From Lactobacillus gigeriorum DSM 23908 = CRBIP 24.85 (GTDB lineage: Bacteria > Bacillota > Bacilli > Lactobacillales > Lactobacillaceae): DNA of 51,951 bases. The stretch is taken from contig NZ_CAKC01000002.1 of the NCBI RefSeq assembly GCF_000296855.1, positions 1 to 51,951 of the forward strand, in the 5' to 3' direction. Below are positions 25,912 to 36,500 of this stretch, piece after piece. Positions within the stretch are counted from its first letter, which is position 1, and every line of letters begins with the position of its first letter. A program made the translations under genes and the position numbers. The notes beneath the pieces were generated by a model, which worked only from the letters and a program-made list of their open reading frames with translations, had not been told where the DNA came from and searched no databases.

Positions 25912-25940
25912 GAGGATTAAAACCTAGGAGGAATTTTATT

Positions 25941-26720
25941 ATGACAGTTGTATCAATGAAGCAATTGCTTGAAGCTGGTGTCCACTTTGGTCACCAAACT
26001 AGAAGATGGAACCCAAAGATGGCTCCTTACATTTTTACTCAAAGAAATGGTATCTACATCATTGACTTGCAAAAGACTATCAAGATGTTAGATGATGCCT
26101 ACAACTTTGTTAAGGACGTTGCTCAAGAAGGTGGCGTATTCTTATTCGTAGGTACTAAGAAGCAAGCTCAAGATTCAATTGCTGAAGAAGCAACTCGTGC
26201 AGGTCAATACTTCGTTAACCAACGTTGGTTAGGTGGTACTTTGACTAACTGGACTACTATCCAAAGCCGTGTTAAGAGATTAAAGCAATTAAAGGAAATG
26301 TCAGAAGACGGTACTTTTGATGTTCTTCCAAAGAAGGAAGTTGCCCTTTTAACTAAGGAAATGGAAAAATTACAAAAGTTCTTGGGTGGTATTGAAGACA
26401 TGCCAAGAATTCCAGATGTTTTATTCGTAGTTGATCCAAAGAAGGAAAAGATCGCTGTTCACGAAGCAAACATTTTGGGTATTCCAGTTGTTGCTATGGT
26501 TGACACTAACACTGATCCAGATCCTGTTGATGTAGTAATTCCTTCAAACGATGATGCTATTCGTGCAACTCGTTTGATCGCAGGTGCTATGGCAGATGCT
26601 ATCATCGAAGGTCAACAAGGTAAAGATGACGACCAAACTGTTGAAGTAGACTTCGAAGAAAATGCTGACGGTTCAGAAGAAGTCGTTAGTGCTGAAGAAG
26701 TAGACGAAGACCAAGAATAA
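25941..26720 (+). CDS. rpsB: 30S ribosomal protein S2
   Basis: A small-subunit protein needed for translation initiation. The 259 aa from ATG 25941 begin [27 protein letters not shown], the family start, preceded by TAGGAGGA. The frame is open to an ATG at 25869, but that lies in the leader hairpin loop. The body contains the [12 protein letters not shown] and [20 protein letters not shown] signatures. The last ~30 residues are an acidic tail beyond the S2 core, as in other lactobacilli. Strong codon bias. Confidence 0.98.
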   Translation: MTVVSMKQLLEAGVHFGHQTRRWNPKMAPYIFTQRNGIYIIDLQKTIKMLDDAYNFVKDVAQEGGVFLFVGTKKQAQDSIAEEATRAGQYFVNQRWLGGTLTNWTTIQSRVKRLKQLKEMSEDGTFDVLPKKEVALLTKEMEKLQKFLGGIEDMPRIPDVLFVVDPKKEKIAVHEANILGIPVVAMVDTNTDPDPVDVVIPSNDDAIRATRLIAGAMADAIIEGQQGKDDDQTVEVDFEENADGSEEVVSAEEVDEDQE

Positions 26721-26749
26721 TTATCATTCCATTTTTAGGAGGACTAGGC

Positions 26750-27625
26750 ATGGTTCAAATTACTGCAAAGCAAGTTAAAGAATTGCGTGATCGTACTGGC
26801 GCAGGTATGATGGATTCTAAGAAGGCTTTAGTTCAAGCTGAAGGTGATATCGAAAAGGCTATCGATATCTTAAGAGAAAACGGTGTTGCTAAAGCTGCTA
26901 AGAAGGCTGGACGTACTGCTGCTGAAGGTTTAGCAGAATTTGCTGTTGACGGAAACAACGCTGTTTTAGTTGAAATTAACTCAGAAACTGACTTTGTTGC
27001 AACTAATGACAAGTTTGTTAAGCTTGTAGATGACGTAACTAAGGCTATTTTGGCAAATAAGCCAGCTAACCTTGAAGAAGCATTGAATGCTCCAATGGCT
27101 GACTCAACTATTGGTGAAGTAATTACCAACATGACTGCAGTTATTGGTGAAAAGATTACTTTGAGAAGATTTGACCTTCTTTCTAAGAGTGATGATGAAG
27201 TATTTGGTGCATACAAGCACAATGGTGGTGCTATTGTTGCTGTTGCTACTTTAAAGGGTGGTAACGAAGAAGCAGCTAAGAACGTTGCAATGCACGTAGC
27301 TGCAATTAACCCAGAATACTTAGACAAGGCTTCTGTTCCCGCAGATGAATTAGAACGTCAAAAGGCTGTATTCACTAAGGAAACTGAAAACGAAGGTAAG
27401 CCTGAAAAGATTATTCCTAAGATCGTTGAAGGTCGTGTAAACAAGTACTTAAGCGAAATCTGCTTAGTTGATCAACCATACGTTAAGGATGGCGATATGA
27501 CTGTTGCTGAATACGCTAAGTCACAAAATGCTGAAGTTGTTGCCTTTACTCGTTACGAAGTTGGTGAAGGTATCGAAAAGAAGCAAGAAGACTTTGCTGC
27601 TGAAGTACGTGAACAAATGAAGTAA
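26750..27625 (+). CDS. tsf: Translation elongation factor Ts
   Basis: The guanine-nucleotide exchange factor for EF-Tu. It is 291 aa with the N-terminal UBA-like signature LRDRTGAGMMDSKKAL, then ENGVAKAAKKAGRTAAEG, NSETDFVATN (the EF-Tu-contacting TDFV) and MHVAA. TTTAGGAGGA precedes the ATG by 7 bases. It is co-transcribed with rpsB (29-base gap) and ends at a strong terminator. Confidence 0.98.
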   Translation: MVQITAKQVKELRDRTGAGMMDSKKALVQAEGDIEKAIDILRENGVAKAAKKAGRTAAEGLAEFAVDGNNAVLVEINSETDFVATNDKFVKLVDDVTKAILANKPANLEEALNAPMADSTIGEVITNMTAVIGEKITLRRFDLLSKSDDEVFGAYKHNGGAIVAVATLKGGNEEAAKNVAMHVAAINPEYLDKASVPADELERQKAVFTKETENEGKPEKIIPKIVEGRVNKYLSEICLVDQPYVKDGDMTVAEYAKSQNAEVVAFTRYEVGEGIEKKQEDFAAEVREQMK

Positions 27626-27637
27626 TGATATTACTTT

Positions 27638-27665
27638 AAGGATGGACTAGTTCCATCCTTTTTTT
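27638..27665 (+). terminator. Terminator after tsf
   Basis: Perfect 9-bp stem AAGGATGGA / TCCATCCTT (27638-27646, 27652-27660), loop CTAGT, T-run to 27665. Confidence 0.95.
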
Positions 27666-27718
27666 GTATAAAAATTTCACTACAATTGTTTAAGTTATTC
27701 CACTTTCATTGCTTTTAA

Positions 27719-27727
27719 TGGTAGAAT
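27719..27727 (+). promoter_or_regulatory. Extended -10 promoter for the pyrH-polC operon
   Basis: TGGTAGAAT (hexamer 27722-27727) carries the TGn extension; no convincing -35 is seen 16-18 bases upstream. It lies between the tsf terminator and pyrH. Confidence 0.5.
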
Positions 27728-27753
27728 AATTAGAGCTATTATAGGAGGTTGCT

Positions 27754-28488
27754 ATGAGTCAAGTTAAGTACAAAAGAATTATTCTAAAAATATCAGGTGA
27801 AGCATTAGCAGGAGAAGAAGGAACTGGCATTGATCCTACTGTTATTGCGCACTTAGCACAAGAAATTAAAGCGGTTCATGACTTAGGCGTTGAAGTCGGA
27901 GTAGTCTGTGGCGGTGGAAATATGTGGCGTGGCGAAACCGGTGCTAAATTAGGTATGGAACGTGCACAAGCTGATTACATGGGGATGTTGGCTACCATTA
28001 TGAATGGATTAGCTTTACAAGACGGATTGGAGCATATTGGTGTTCCTACTCGTGTACAAACATCAATTGAAATGCGCCAAATTGCTGAACCATACATAAG
28101 AAGAAAAGCTATTCGTCATTTTGAAAAGGGCCGAGTAGTAATTTTCGGTGGTGGTACTGGAAACCCATACTTCTCAACTGATACTACTGCAGCATTAAGA
28201 GCAGCTGAAATTGATGCTGACGTTATACTTATGGCTAAAAATGGCGTCGACGGCGTATATTCTGCAGATCCAAAACTTGATCCAACTGCAACTAAATATG
28301 CAGAATTAACTCAACTTGATTTGATTGCGAAGAATTTAAAAGTTATGGATAGAACTGCAAGTTCATTATCAATGGACACAGATATTCCATTAATTGTTTT
28401 CAACATTAACACTCCAGGAAATATTCAAAAGGTAGTTATGGGTGAAAACATTGGTACGGTAATTGAAGGAGGAAAAAATAATGGATAA
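27754..28488 (+). CDS. pyrH: Uridylate kinase
   Basis: Phosphorylates UMP to UDP in pyrimidine nucleotide synthesis; a hexameric amino-acid-kinase-fold enzyme regulated by GTP/UTP in bacteria. The 244 aa show [24 protein letters not shown], the nucleotide stretch [20 protein letters not shown] and [15 protein letters not shown] perfect AGGAGG lies upstream. First gene of pyrH-frr-uppS-cdsA-rseP-proS-polC; it overlaps frr by 8 bases. Confidence 0.97.
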   Translation: MSQVKYKRIILKISGEALAGEEGTGIDPTVIAHLAQEIKAVHDLGVEVGVVCGGGNMWRGETGAKLGMERAQADYMGMLATIMNGLALQDGLEHIGVPTRVQTSIEMRQIAEPYIRRKAIRHFEKGRVVIFGGGTGNPYFSTDTTAALRAAEIDADVILMAKNGVDGVYSADPKLDPTATKYAELTQLDLIAKNLKVMDRTASSLSMDTDIPLIVFNINTPGNIQKVVMGENIGTVIEGGKNNG

Positions 28489-29041
28489 TGAAGCAATTGT
28501 AAAAGCTAAAGAAAACATGGAAAAATCCATCAAAGTTTACCAAAGAAACTTGGCATCAATCCGTGCGGGTGTTGCAAATGCAGGATTATTAGAAGGTGTT
28601 AGGGTTGAATACTACGGTGTTCCAACCCCATTAACTCAAATGTCTAGTATTACTATTCCTGAACCACGTGTTCTTTTAGTTACTCCTTATGATGTTAACA
28701 GTTTAGACAATATTGAACACGCTATTTTAGCTTCTAATTTGGGCTTAACACCGGCTAATGATGGTAAAGTAATCAGATTGGTTATTCCACAATTGACTGG
28801 TGAAAGAAGACAAGAAATTGCTAAACAAGTAGGTAAAGAAGCGGAAGAAGCTAAGATTTCTATCAGAAATATTAGACGCGATGCGATGAACTCACTTAAG
28901 AAGCAACAAAAAGACGACGAAATTACCGAAGACGAACAACGTAACCTTGAAAAGCAAGTTCAGAAGGTTACCGATGATGCAACTAAAAAAATCGATCAAC
29001 TTGCTGATACTAAGAGAAAAGAAATTACTCAAGGTAACTAA
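28481..29041 (+). CDS. frr: Ribosome recycling factor
   Basis: Splits post-termination ribosomes together with EF-G. The 186 aa from ATG 28481 start [17 protein letters not shown], the family N-terminus, with GGAGGA 8 bases upstream inside pyrH. The frame opens earlier at 28463 but has no site there. Conserved [24 protein letters not shown] and the two-helix C-terminus [12 protein letters not shown] are present. The stop overlaps the uppS start (TAATG). Confidence 0.97.
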   Translation: MDNEAIVKAKENMEKSIKVYQRNLASIRAGVANAGLLEGVRVEYYGVPTPLTQMSSITIPEPRVLLVTPYDVNSLDNIEHAILASNLGLTPANDGKVIRLVIPQLTGERRQEIAKQVGKEAEEAKISIRNIRRDAMNSLKKQQKDDEITEDEQRNLEKQVQKVTDDATKKIDQLADTKRKEITQGN

Positions 29042-29775
29042 TGAGTAATAAAGAAAACGAGCTGAATCATCTAGCTATCATTATGGATGGCAATGGTCGT
29101 TGGGCTAAAAAACAACATCGACCAAGAATTTATGGTCATCGCATAGGAATGGATAACGTTCAAAAAATCACTTTGGCAGCTGACAGGTTGGGAATCAAAG
29201 TGTTAACGCTATATGCTTTTTCAACTGAAAATTGGGCTCGACCAAAAGAAGAAGTAGCATATTTGATGAATTTGCCTGTGCGTTTCTTCGACAAATATAT
29301 GCCTACATTGATAGAAAATAATGTTAAGGTAAACATAATGGGGTATCTCGATGAGTTACCTCAGAAAACCTATGATGTTGTTAAAAAGGCGATGGAACAA
29401 ACGGCACAAAATACTGGTCTGATTTTAAATTTCGCATTTAATTACGGTTCAAGAAAAGAAATTGTGACAGCTGTTCAAGAACTTGCTAAAGAAGTTGAAG
29501 AAGGTAAACTTAAAAGTACTGAAATTGATGAGCAAGCGATTAGTCAGCATCTTATGACTGCGAAGTTTAAGGAGTTTGGGGATCCAGATTTGCTTATTAG
29601 AACATCTGGTGAACAAAGAATCTCTAATTTCTTATTGTGGCAAATTGCGTATTCAGAGCTTGCATTTAGCAATAAAAATTGGCCAGATTTTGATGAAGAT
29701 GATTTAAAGAATTTTGTAGAAAATTACCGTCATAGAGATCGTCGCTTCGGTAAAATTGATGAGTCGGAAAGTTAA
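29041..29775 (+). CDS. uppS: Undecaprenyl diphosphate synthase (isoprenyl transferase)
   Basis: Makes the C55 lipid carrier for peptidoglycan and other envelope polymers by cis-condensation of isopentenyl diphosphate. The 244 aa begin with [10 protein letters not shown] (catalytic Asp16) and continue with ALSTENW-type [22 protein letters not shown] and [19 protein letters not shown]. The start overlaps the frr stop by one base. Confidence 0.97.
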   Translation: MSNKENELNHLAIIMDGNGRWAKKQHRPRIYGHRIGMDNVQKITLAADRLGIKVLTLYAFSTENWARPKEEVAYLMNLPVRFFDKYMPTLIENNVKVNIMGYLDELPQKTYDVVKKAMEQTAQNTGLILNFAFNYGSRKEIVTAVQELAKEVEEGKLKSTEIDEQAISQHLMTAKFKEFGDPDLLIRTSGEQRISNFLLWQIAYSELAFSNKNWPDFDEDDLKNFVENYRHRDRRFGKIDESES

Positions 29776-29787
29776 ATATAGATAGAA

Positions 29788-30585
29788 ATGAAACAACGTG
29801 TAATTACGGCAATTGTTGCCTTGATTTTATTTATTCCAATTATCCTTCTAGGTGGTTTATGGATAGATTGGTTGACTGTTGCTCTAGCGGCAGTAGGAAT
29901 TAGTGAAGTCTTCTTAATGAAGAAGCAGTTACTAGTTTCAGTCGATTTTTTATTGGCGTTACTAGCTACATTGACATGGACAGTGCCAGACGCATTTATA
30001 AAAGGATTGCCATGGCATTGGACAAAATATGGTGTATATTTTGCACTAATAATGTTATTACTTACATGGACAGTACTTTCAAAGAATAAAACAACTTTTG
30101 ATGATGTCGGTGTTTATACCATTGCATCATTATATATTGGTACAGGGTTCCATTATATGGCAGCTATTAGAAATTACTCCAATGGTTTGGCATTGCTCTG
30201 CTACGTATTTGTAGTAGTTTGGGCAACTGATATTGGTGCTTACATGATCGGTCGCAAGATTGGTAAGCATAAGTTATGGCCTGTAATTAGCCCAAATAAG
30301 ACTTGGGAAGGTTCAATTGGGGCAGTTGTTTGTGCTTTAGTATTTGTAGCCATTTACTTAGCATTTGTAAAAATTGATTTCTCTCAAAGTACAATGCTCA
30401 TTTTGGCTTTCTTCTTATCAATTGTAGGTCAAATGGGAGATTTAGTTGAGTCAGCATACAAACGCTATTATGGTGTAAAAGATTCAGGTAAGATTTTACC
30501 AGGACATGGTGGAATTCTTGACCGCTTCGATAGTATGCTGTTTGTATTGCCTGTCGTTGCGGCTGTGTTAGGGATTATGCATTAG
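29788..30585 (+). CDS. cdsA: Phosphatidate cytidylyltransferase
   Basis: Forms CDP-diacylglycerol from phosphatidic acid and CTP for phospholipid synthesis. A 265-aa polytopic membrane protein with about seven or eight hydrophobic segments. The family signature lies near the C-terminus (VESAYKRYYGVKDSGKILPGHGGILDRFDS), preceded by PNKTWEGSIGA. The gap to uppS is 12 bases; no strong ribosome binding site is visible (ATAGAAATG), suggesting coupling. Confidence 0.95.
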   Translation: MKQRVITAIVALILFIPIILLGGLWIDWLTVALAAVGISEVFLMKKQLLVSVDFLLALLATLTWTVPDAFIKGLPWHWTKYGVYFALIMLLLTWTVLSKNKTTFDDVGVYTIASLYIGTGFHYMAAIRNYSNGLALLCYVFVVVWATDIGAYMIGRKIGKHKLWPVISPNKTWEGSIGAVVCALVFVAIYLAFVKIDFSQSTMLILAFFLSIVGQMGDLVESAYKRYYGVKDSGKILPGHGGILDRFDSMLFVLPVVAAVLGIMH

Positions 30586-30593
30586 GAAGTTGA

Positions 30594-31847
30594 TTGCTTT
30601 TGAAAGGTATATTGATCTTTTTAGTAGTTTTTGGCTTGCTCGTGTTCGTTCATGAATTCGGGCATTTTGTCGTGGCAAAAAAATCTGGCATCTTAGTTAG
30701 AGAATTTTCGATCGGCATGGGGCCTAAACTATTTCAAGTTAGAAGAAGTACAACGACATACACGATTCGTTGGTTGCCTTTAGGAGGCTATGTTCGACTT
30801 GCAGGTTCTGATGATGAAGCCAAATTAGATCCAGGAATGACTGCAGTTTTAGCTTTCAATGATAATGACAGAGTTGTTAGAATCGATGCTTCCGAATCGG
30901 ACTTACCAATAGAAGGAGTACCTGTTCAAGTTACTAAAGCCGATTTAGTTGATGAGCTTACAATTACCGGTTATGAAAATGGTGATGAATCGGTAGAGAA
31001 AACTTATCAAGTTGAACCAACAGCCACAATTATTGAGAAAAATAAAACGGAATTGGTAATTGCTCCTAGAGATAAACAGTTCCAAGAAGCTAAGGTTTGG
31101 CAGAAATTGGCGGTTAACTTTGCTGGCCCATTCATGAATATAGTTTTAGGGTTCGTGGTTTTCTTAATATGGTCAATCACTAGTCCTGGACCAGCAACTA
31201 CTACTGTCGCTCGTACTTCGACAAACAGCCCAGCAAGACAAGCTCAAATAATTAAAGGCGATAAAATACTTGCTATTAATGGCAAAAAGATGTCCTCTTT
31301 TGCAGATATCTCAATTGCTATTGATGAAAGCAAGGGAAAACAGCTTGATATAACACTTGAAAATAATGGTAAAAAGCGTCAAGTTCAATTGACACCAAAA
31401 AAGACAGCTGATAAGTCTTATCAAATTGGAATTTTAGCAGCAACAAATGAAAGCTTTGGTGTTAAACTCCAGCGAGGCTGGACAACTGCAGTGGGAACAA
31501 CCGGTCTGATTTTCAATGCGGTTGGCAATTTGTTCAGACACTTTAGTTTGAACAAGTTATCTGGTCCAGTTGGGATTTATTCTCAAACGGCTCAAGTATC
31601 TAAAATGGGTCTGACTTATTTACTAGCTTTTTTAGCAATGATCTCGATTAACTTGGGAATTGTAAACTTGATTCCAATTCCAGGTTTAGATGGCGGAAAA
31701 TTATTGCTTAACTTAATAGAACTAGTAAGAGGTAAGCCAATTTCAGAAGAACATGAAGCGATTGTTGAGCTAATTGGATTTGCTCTGCTTTTGATTTTGA
31801 TTATTGCTGTAACCGGTAATGATATTTATCGCTATTTCATTAAATAA
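30594..31847 (+). CDS. rseP: RseP-type site-2 membrane metalloprotease
   Basis: An intramembrane zinc protease (M50) that cleaves membrane-bound regulators and remnant signal peptides. The 417 aa have HEFGH (20-24) in the first membrane helix. A PDZ domain lies around 205-280 (KGDKILAINGKKMSSF), and the third zinc ligand motif is PIPGLDGGKLL in a later helix. About four membrane segments are seen. Two TTG codons can start it: 30594 (after AGGAAG, short spacing) or 30600 (better spacing). Conserved between cdsA and proS in Firmicutes. Confidence 0.94.
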   Translation: MLLKGILIFLVVFGLLVFVHEFGHFVVAKKSGILVREFSIGMGPKLFQVRRSTTTYTIRWLPLGGYVRLAGSDDEAKLDPGMTAVLAFNDNDRVVRIDASESDLPIEGVPVQVTKADLVDELTITGYENGDESVEKTYQVEPTATIIEKNKTELVIAPRDKQFQEAKVWQKLAVNFAGPFMNIVLGFVVFLIWSITSPGPATTTVARTSTNSPARQAQIIKGDKILAINGKKMSSFADISIAIDESKGKQLDITLENNGKKRQVQLTPKKTADKSYQIGILAATNESFGVKLQRGWTTAVGTTGLIFNAVGNLFRHFSLNKLSGPVGIYSQTAQVSKMGLTYLLAFLAMISINLGIVNLIPIPGLDGGKLLLNLIELVRGKPISEEHEAIVELIGFALLLILIIAVTGNDIYRYFIK

Positions 31848-31859
31848 ATTAGGAGGAAA

Positions 31860-33566
31860 ATGGAAAAGATGCGTCAATCACAATTTTTTATGCCAACTTT
31901 AAAAGAAGCACCATCTGATGCAGTGGCTGAAAGCCACAAGCTGATGTTGCGTGGAGGTTATATTCGTCAGGTAACAGCTGGGGTTTATTCATACTTGCCA
32001 TTAGGTTACCGCGTTTTACGCAAGGCAGAAAAGATCATGGAAGAAGAAATGGAAAAGATCAACGTTCCGGAAATGATTATGCCTCACTTTTTGCCTGCTA
32101 CTATGTGGCAAGAATCGGGACGCTACAAAAAGTATGGCGATGAAATGTTTAAATTGAAGGATAGACATGGCCGTGAAAGTCTTCTGGGACCAACTCATGA
32201 AGAAACCTTCACAGAGATCATTGCTAAGAATTTAAAGAGTTACAAGCAAATGCCAATTGCATTGTATCAAATTCAAACTAAATTCCGTGATGAAAACCGT
32301 CCTCGTTTTGGTTTGTTACGTGGCCGAGAATTTGTGATGTTAGATGCATATAGTTTCGCTGCAACTAGAGAGCAATTAGATCAGCAATTTGAAGATGAGG
32401 CTCGTGCCTTTAAAGCCATTTTTGATCGTTGTGGTGTTAAGGTACACCCAGTTATTGCTGATTCAGGAACAATGGGTGGTAAGAATTCAACTGAATTCCA
32501 AGCACCAGCAGCTATTGGTGAAGATATTATTGCGACCAACCAAAGCGGCACTTATGCAGCTAATTTGGAAATGGCGAAGAGTATCGATACTTTTAAGCAG
32601 GAACCTGAGGCTTTAAAAGAATTGACCAAAGTTGCCACTCCAAATTGTGATTCAATTGAAAAATTGAGTGAATTCTTGAAGGTGCCTGCTACTAGAATCG
32701 TTAAGAGTATTTTGTTTATTGCCGATGATAAAAAAGTCCTTGTTTTAATTCGTGGTGATAAGCAAATAAACGAAGTAAAGCTTGGTCATGTCCTTGATGC
32801 TGATGAAGTTAGAGAAGCAACTCCAGAAGAATTATTGGAAATCACAGGTTCTGCAAAGGGCGGAGTTGGCCCAATTGATGCCAAATATGCAGATAAAATT
32901 ATTGCCGATGAGACAGTTAAAGACTTGTACAATGTAGTAGTTGGCGCCAATGAAACGGATTTCCAATTTACAAATGCTAACTTAGATCGTGATTTCAAAG
33001 TTGATGAATTCGCTGATCTTCGTACGGCTAATGAAGGTGAACCAGATCCAGTTGATCATGAACCACTTAAATTTACAACTTCAATTGAAGTAGGTCATAT
33101 TTTTAAGTTGGGCACTTACTACACAGAAACTATGGGAGCAGATTTCCTAGATAATAATGGTAAAGCTCAACCAGTTATCATGGGTTCTTACGGTATCGGA
33201 GTAACTAGAATGTTGTCTGCAGTTGTTGAACAACATTTGACTAACAATGGTATTCAATGGCCAAAAGAAATTGCTCCATTCTCAATTCACTTGATTCAAA
33301 TGAAGATGAATGATGAAGATCAAACTAAGCTTGCGGAATCAATTGAACATGCTTTGTCTCCAATTTATGACATTCTTTACGACGATCGTAAGGAAAGACC
33401 TGGAGTTAAGTTTAATGATGCAGATCTAGTTGGTGCACCTGTTCGAATTACTGTTGGACGTAAGGCAGCTGAAAACATTGTAGAAGTTAAGCGTGCGGGT
33501 GATGATAAATCCACTGAAATTCCAGTGAGCCAATTAGTTAACTTTGTGACTGAAGAGTTAGGATAA
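31860..33566 (+). CDS. proS: Prolyl-tRNA synthetase
   Basis: Charges tRNA-Pro; a bacterial-type class II synthetase of 568 aa. Motif 2 is KFRDENRPRFGLLRGREF. An inserted editing domain (about 230-400) deacylates Ala-tRNA-Pro, and motif 3 is GSYGIGVTRML. A C-terminal anticodon-binding domain follows. AGGAGG (31851-31856) is 3 bases from ATG 31860 and 12 from ATG 31869. The family N-terminus MRQSxFFMPT begins at 31869, so either start is possible. Confidence 0.97.
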   Translation: MEKMRQSQFFMPTLKEAPSDAVAESHKLMLRGGYIRQVTAGVYSYLPLGYRVLRKAEKIMEEEMEKINVPEMIMPHFLPATMWQESGRYKKYGDEMFKLKDRHGRESLLGPTHEETFTEIIAKNLKSYKQMPIALYQIQTKFRDENRPRFGLLRGREFVMLDAYSFAATREQLDQQFEDEARAFKAIFDRCGVKVHPVIADSGTMGGKNSTEFQAPAAIGEDIIATNQSGTYAANLEMAKSIDTFKQEPEALKELTKVATPNCDSIEKLSEFLKVPATRIVKSILFIADDKKVLVLIRGDKQINEVKLGHVLDADEVREATPEELLEITGSAKGGVGPIDAKYADKIIADETVKDLYNVVVGANETDFQFTNANLDRDFKVDEFADLRTANEGEPDPVDHEPLKFTTSIEVGHIFKLGTYYTETMGADFLDNNGKAQPVIMGSYGIGVTRMLSAVVEQHLTNNGIQWPKEIAPFSIHLIQMKMNDEDQTKLAESIEHALSPIYDILYDDRKERPGVKFNDADLVGAPVRITVGRKAAENIVEVKRAGDDKSTEIPVSQLVNFVTEELG

Positions 33567-33571
33567 TTATT

Positions 33572-36500
33572 GTGACAAATAAAAATGATTTGTTCTTAAA
33601 ACTTTTAAAGCAAATCAGATTTCCGGATAGTTTCAAGGATAATGATATCCTTGAAAAAGGGGAAATTGAGAACGTGGATGTATACGCTAAGGAACATAAG
33701 TGGGATATCCACGTTCTTTTTGATACGCCACTAAAGTTTGAGACATACACCAATTTAAAGAAAGCGATTATTGAAAACTTTCATGACTTTGTAAATGTTG
33801 CTTTATTTGTTAAAACCAAAGACGGAGCTGATACATATTTACCAGAATATTGGCATTACCTTTTACAAAATTCACCTTCTTTGCAAGCCGTAACAAGAGA
33901 GTTTTTATTGAAGCAACAGCCTGAAAAGAATTCAGGTCGTTGGATCATACCGGTTGATAATAGCGTTGTAGACGGGCTGATTGAACAGAAAGCGCTTGAT
34001 CAATTAGCGATGGAAGCTCGTGATCTAGGATTTTTCAATCTTAAGTTTATTACTAAGGTTGATCAAGCTGTTGATGATAATAATCTCTTGAGCTTACAAC
34101 AGCTTCAAGAAGAACATGAACGCAATATGCAACAGGTGTTTGAAGCGACTCCAGATAAACCACAACCGAAGCCACAGCCTAAGCAATATCCAACAAGACG
34201 TAAAAATTATGGTAATGAAAAAATTGCTGATGATGCCACGATCACTCAAATTAAAGAATTAGAAGATGGCATGCATAATGTTGTAATCGAAGGTAATATT
34301 TTCAATATTGAAAAACATGAATTAAAATCAGGTTCAGTGATTTTTACAGGTGAGATAACAGATTACTCAGATTCGATTGCTTTCAAGAAGTTTGCGTCTA
34401 ATCAGGAACAAATTGAAAAATTGTCGGAAATCAAAGCTGGTACTTGGGCCAAAATGCAAGGTTCGGTTCAGGATGATCAGTGGGAGCACGACTTAGTTTT
34501 AAATTTAAATGCAATTGAAACCATTGAACATGTAGGACGTCAAGAATCGTATCAGGGTGAGCAAAAGCGAGTAGAATTGCATTTGCATACTAATATGAGC
34601 CAACTAGATGCTACTAATACAGCAACTGATTTTGTAAAGGCAGCAAAGAATTTTGGACAAACAGCAATTGCAATTACCGATCATGGGGATGTTCAATCCT
34701 TTCCAGAAGCATATCAAGCTGGAAAGAAATTAGGAGTTAAGGTCTTATATGGCCTTGAAGCTAATATGATCGATGATCATGCTTTATTGGTATTAAATCC
34801 AGCAAACATGACTTATGAAGATCGTGAATTTGTAATTTTTGACGTTGAAACGACAGGTCTTTCATCAGTTTACGATACTATCATTGAAATCGGGGCCGTT
34901 AAGATGAAAAATGGTGAGGTAATTGAGAGATTCGACAAATTTATCAATCCACATCATCCTTTAAGCGAACAGACGATTAATTTGACTTCGATTACAGATG
35001 AAATGGTAAGTGCTGCTGATGATGAAGCTATTGTTATTAAACAGTTCCAAGATTTCTATGGGGATCGCCCATTGTGTGGACATAATGTTCAATTTGATGT
35101 TGGTTTTGTAAATGCTGCTCTACGTCGTAGTGGACTATCTGAAATTACACAACCTGTTGTTGATACTTTAGAAGTCTCACGCTTACTTCATCCTGAACAA
35201 AATCGTCACACGCTTGATTCATTAGCCAAGAAATATAATGTAGTCCTTGAACATCATCACCGGGCAAATCAAGATGCAGAAGCAACGGGATATTTGATGT
35301 TTAAACTTCTTGATGCCTTTAAGGAACGTTTCAATGAAGATAATTTAGGCAAGTTGAATGATTATGCTAATCAAGGGCAAGTCTATCGTCGTGCACGACC
35401 AACGCATATGTCTATTCTGGCAAAAGACCAAGTTGGCTTGAAGAATCTATATAAGCTCGTGTCCTTGGCAAGTACGACTTACTTTTACCGCATACCTCGA
35501 ACTCCTAAATCTGATCTAAGAAGACTTCATGAAGGCTTGCTGTATGGTAGTGGATGTGCACAAGGTGAAGTATTTATTGCAATGATGCAAAAAGGGTATG
35601 ATGAAGCCCGCGAAAAAGCCGAATTTTACGATTATCTTGAAGTTCAACCTCCAGCATCATACGAGCAACTAATTGCTGAACATTTAATTGCTGATGAAGC
35701 TGAATTACAAGAGATTCTAGCCAATATTTATAAATTGGGTAAGGAGCTAGGTAAACCTGTTGTTGCAACAAGTGATGCTCATTACGTAGAACCTCATGAG
35801 GCAATCTATCGGACGATTTTAATTGCGGCACAAAGAAGTAACCCTAATCGTAACAATCCTCAACCAGATCTTCATTTTTATACAACTCAAGAAATGCTTG
35901 ATGCGTTTGCATTTTTAGGTAATGAAGCTGCTAAAGAAATAGTTATTGATAATCCAAACAAGATAGCTGAAAGCACTAGTGAAATTGCTCCAATAAAGGA
36001 TGGATTATATCCACCTCATATTGAAAATGCAGACCAAGAGATGAAGGATTTGACATACAATAAAGCTTATGAACTTTATGGCAATCCTTTACCTGACTTA
36101 GTAAAAGATCGAATTGAAATGGAATTAAATTCCATTATTTCAAATGGATATGCGGTGATTTACTTAATTTCTCAACGTTTGGTGGCCAAATCAAATAAGG
36201 ATGGCTATTTGGTAGGCTCACGAGGATCAGTCGGATCAAGTCTTGTAGCAACAATGTCTGGAATAACGGAAGTTAATCCTTTGCCACCTCATTATCGGTG
36301 TCCAAATTGTAAGTATTCACACTTCTATACTGAAGGAGAATATGGATCAGGTTATGACTTGCCTGATAAAGATTGTCCTAAATGTGGAACTCTAATGGTT
36401 AAAGATGGGCAAGATATTCCGTTTGCTACTTTTTTGGGATTCCATGGTGACAAGGTTCCAGATATCGATCTAAACTTTTCTGGAGACTATCAACCTGTAG

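Noticed and set aside
25869-25940. Extended rpsB start at ATG 25869
   Set aside because: It sits in the loop of the leader hairpin. The true family start with AGGAGG is at 25941.
26833-27327. 164-residue minus-strand frame in tsf
   Set aside because: Produced by the strong codon bias of tsf on the other strand; the composition is low-complexity Ser/Ala/Leu and no ribosome binding site is seen.
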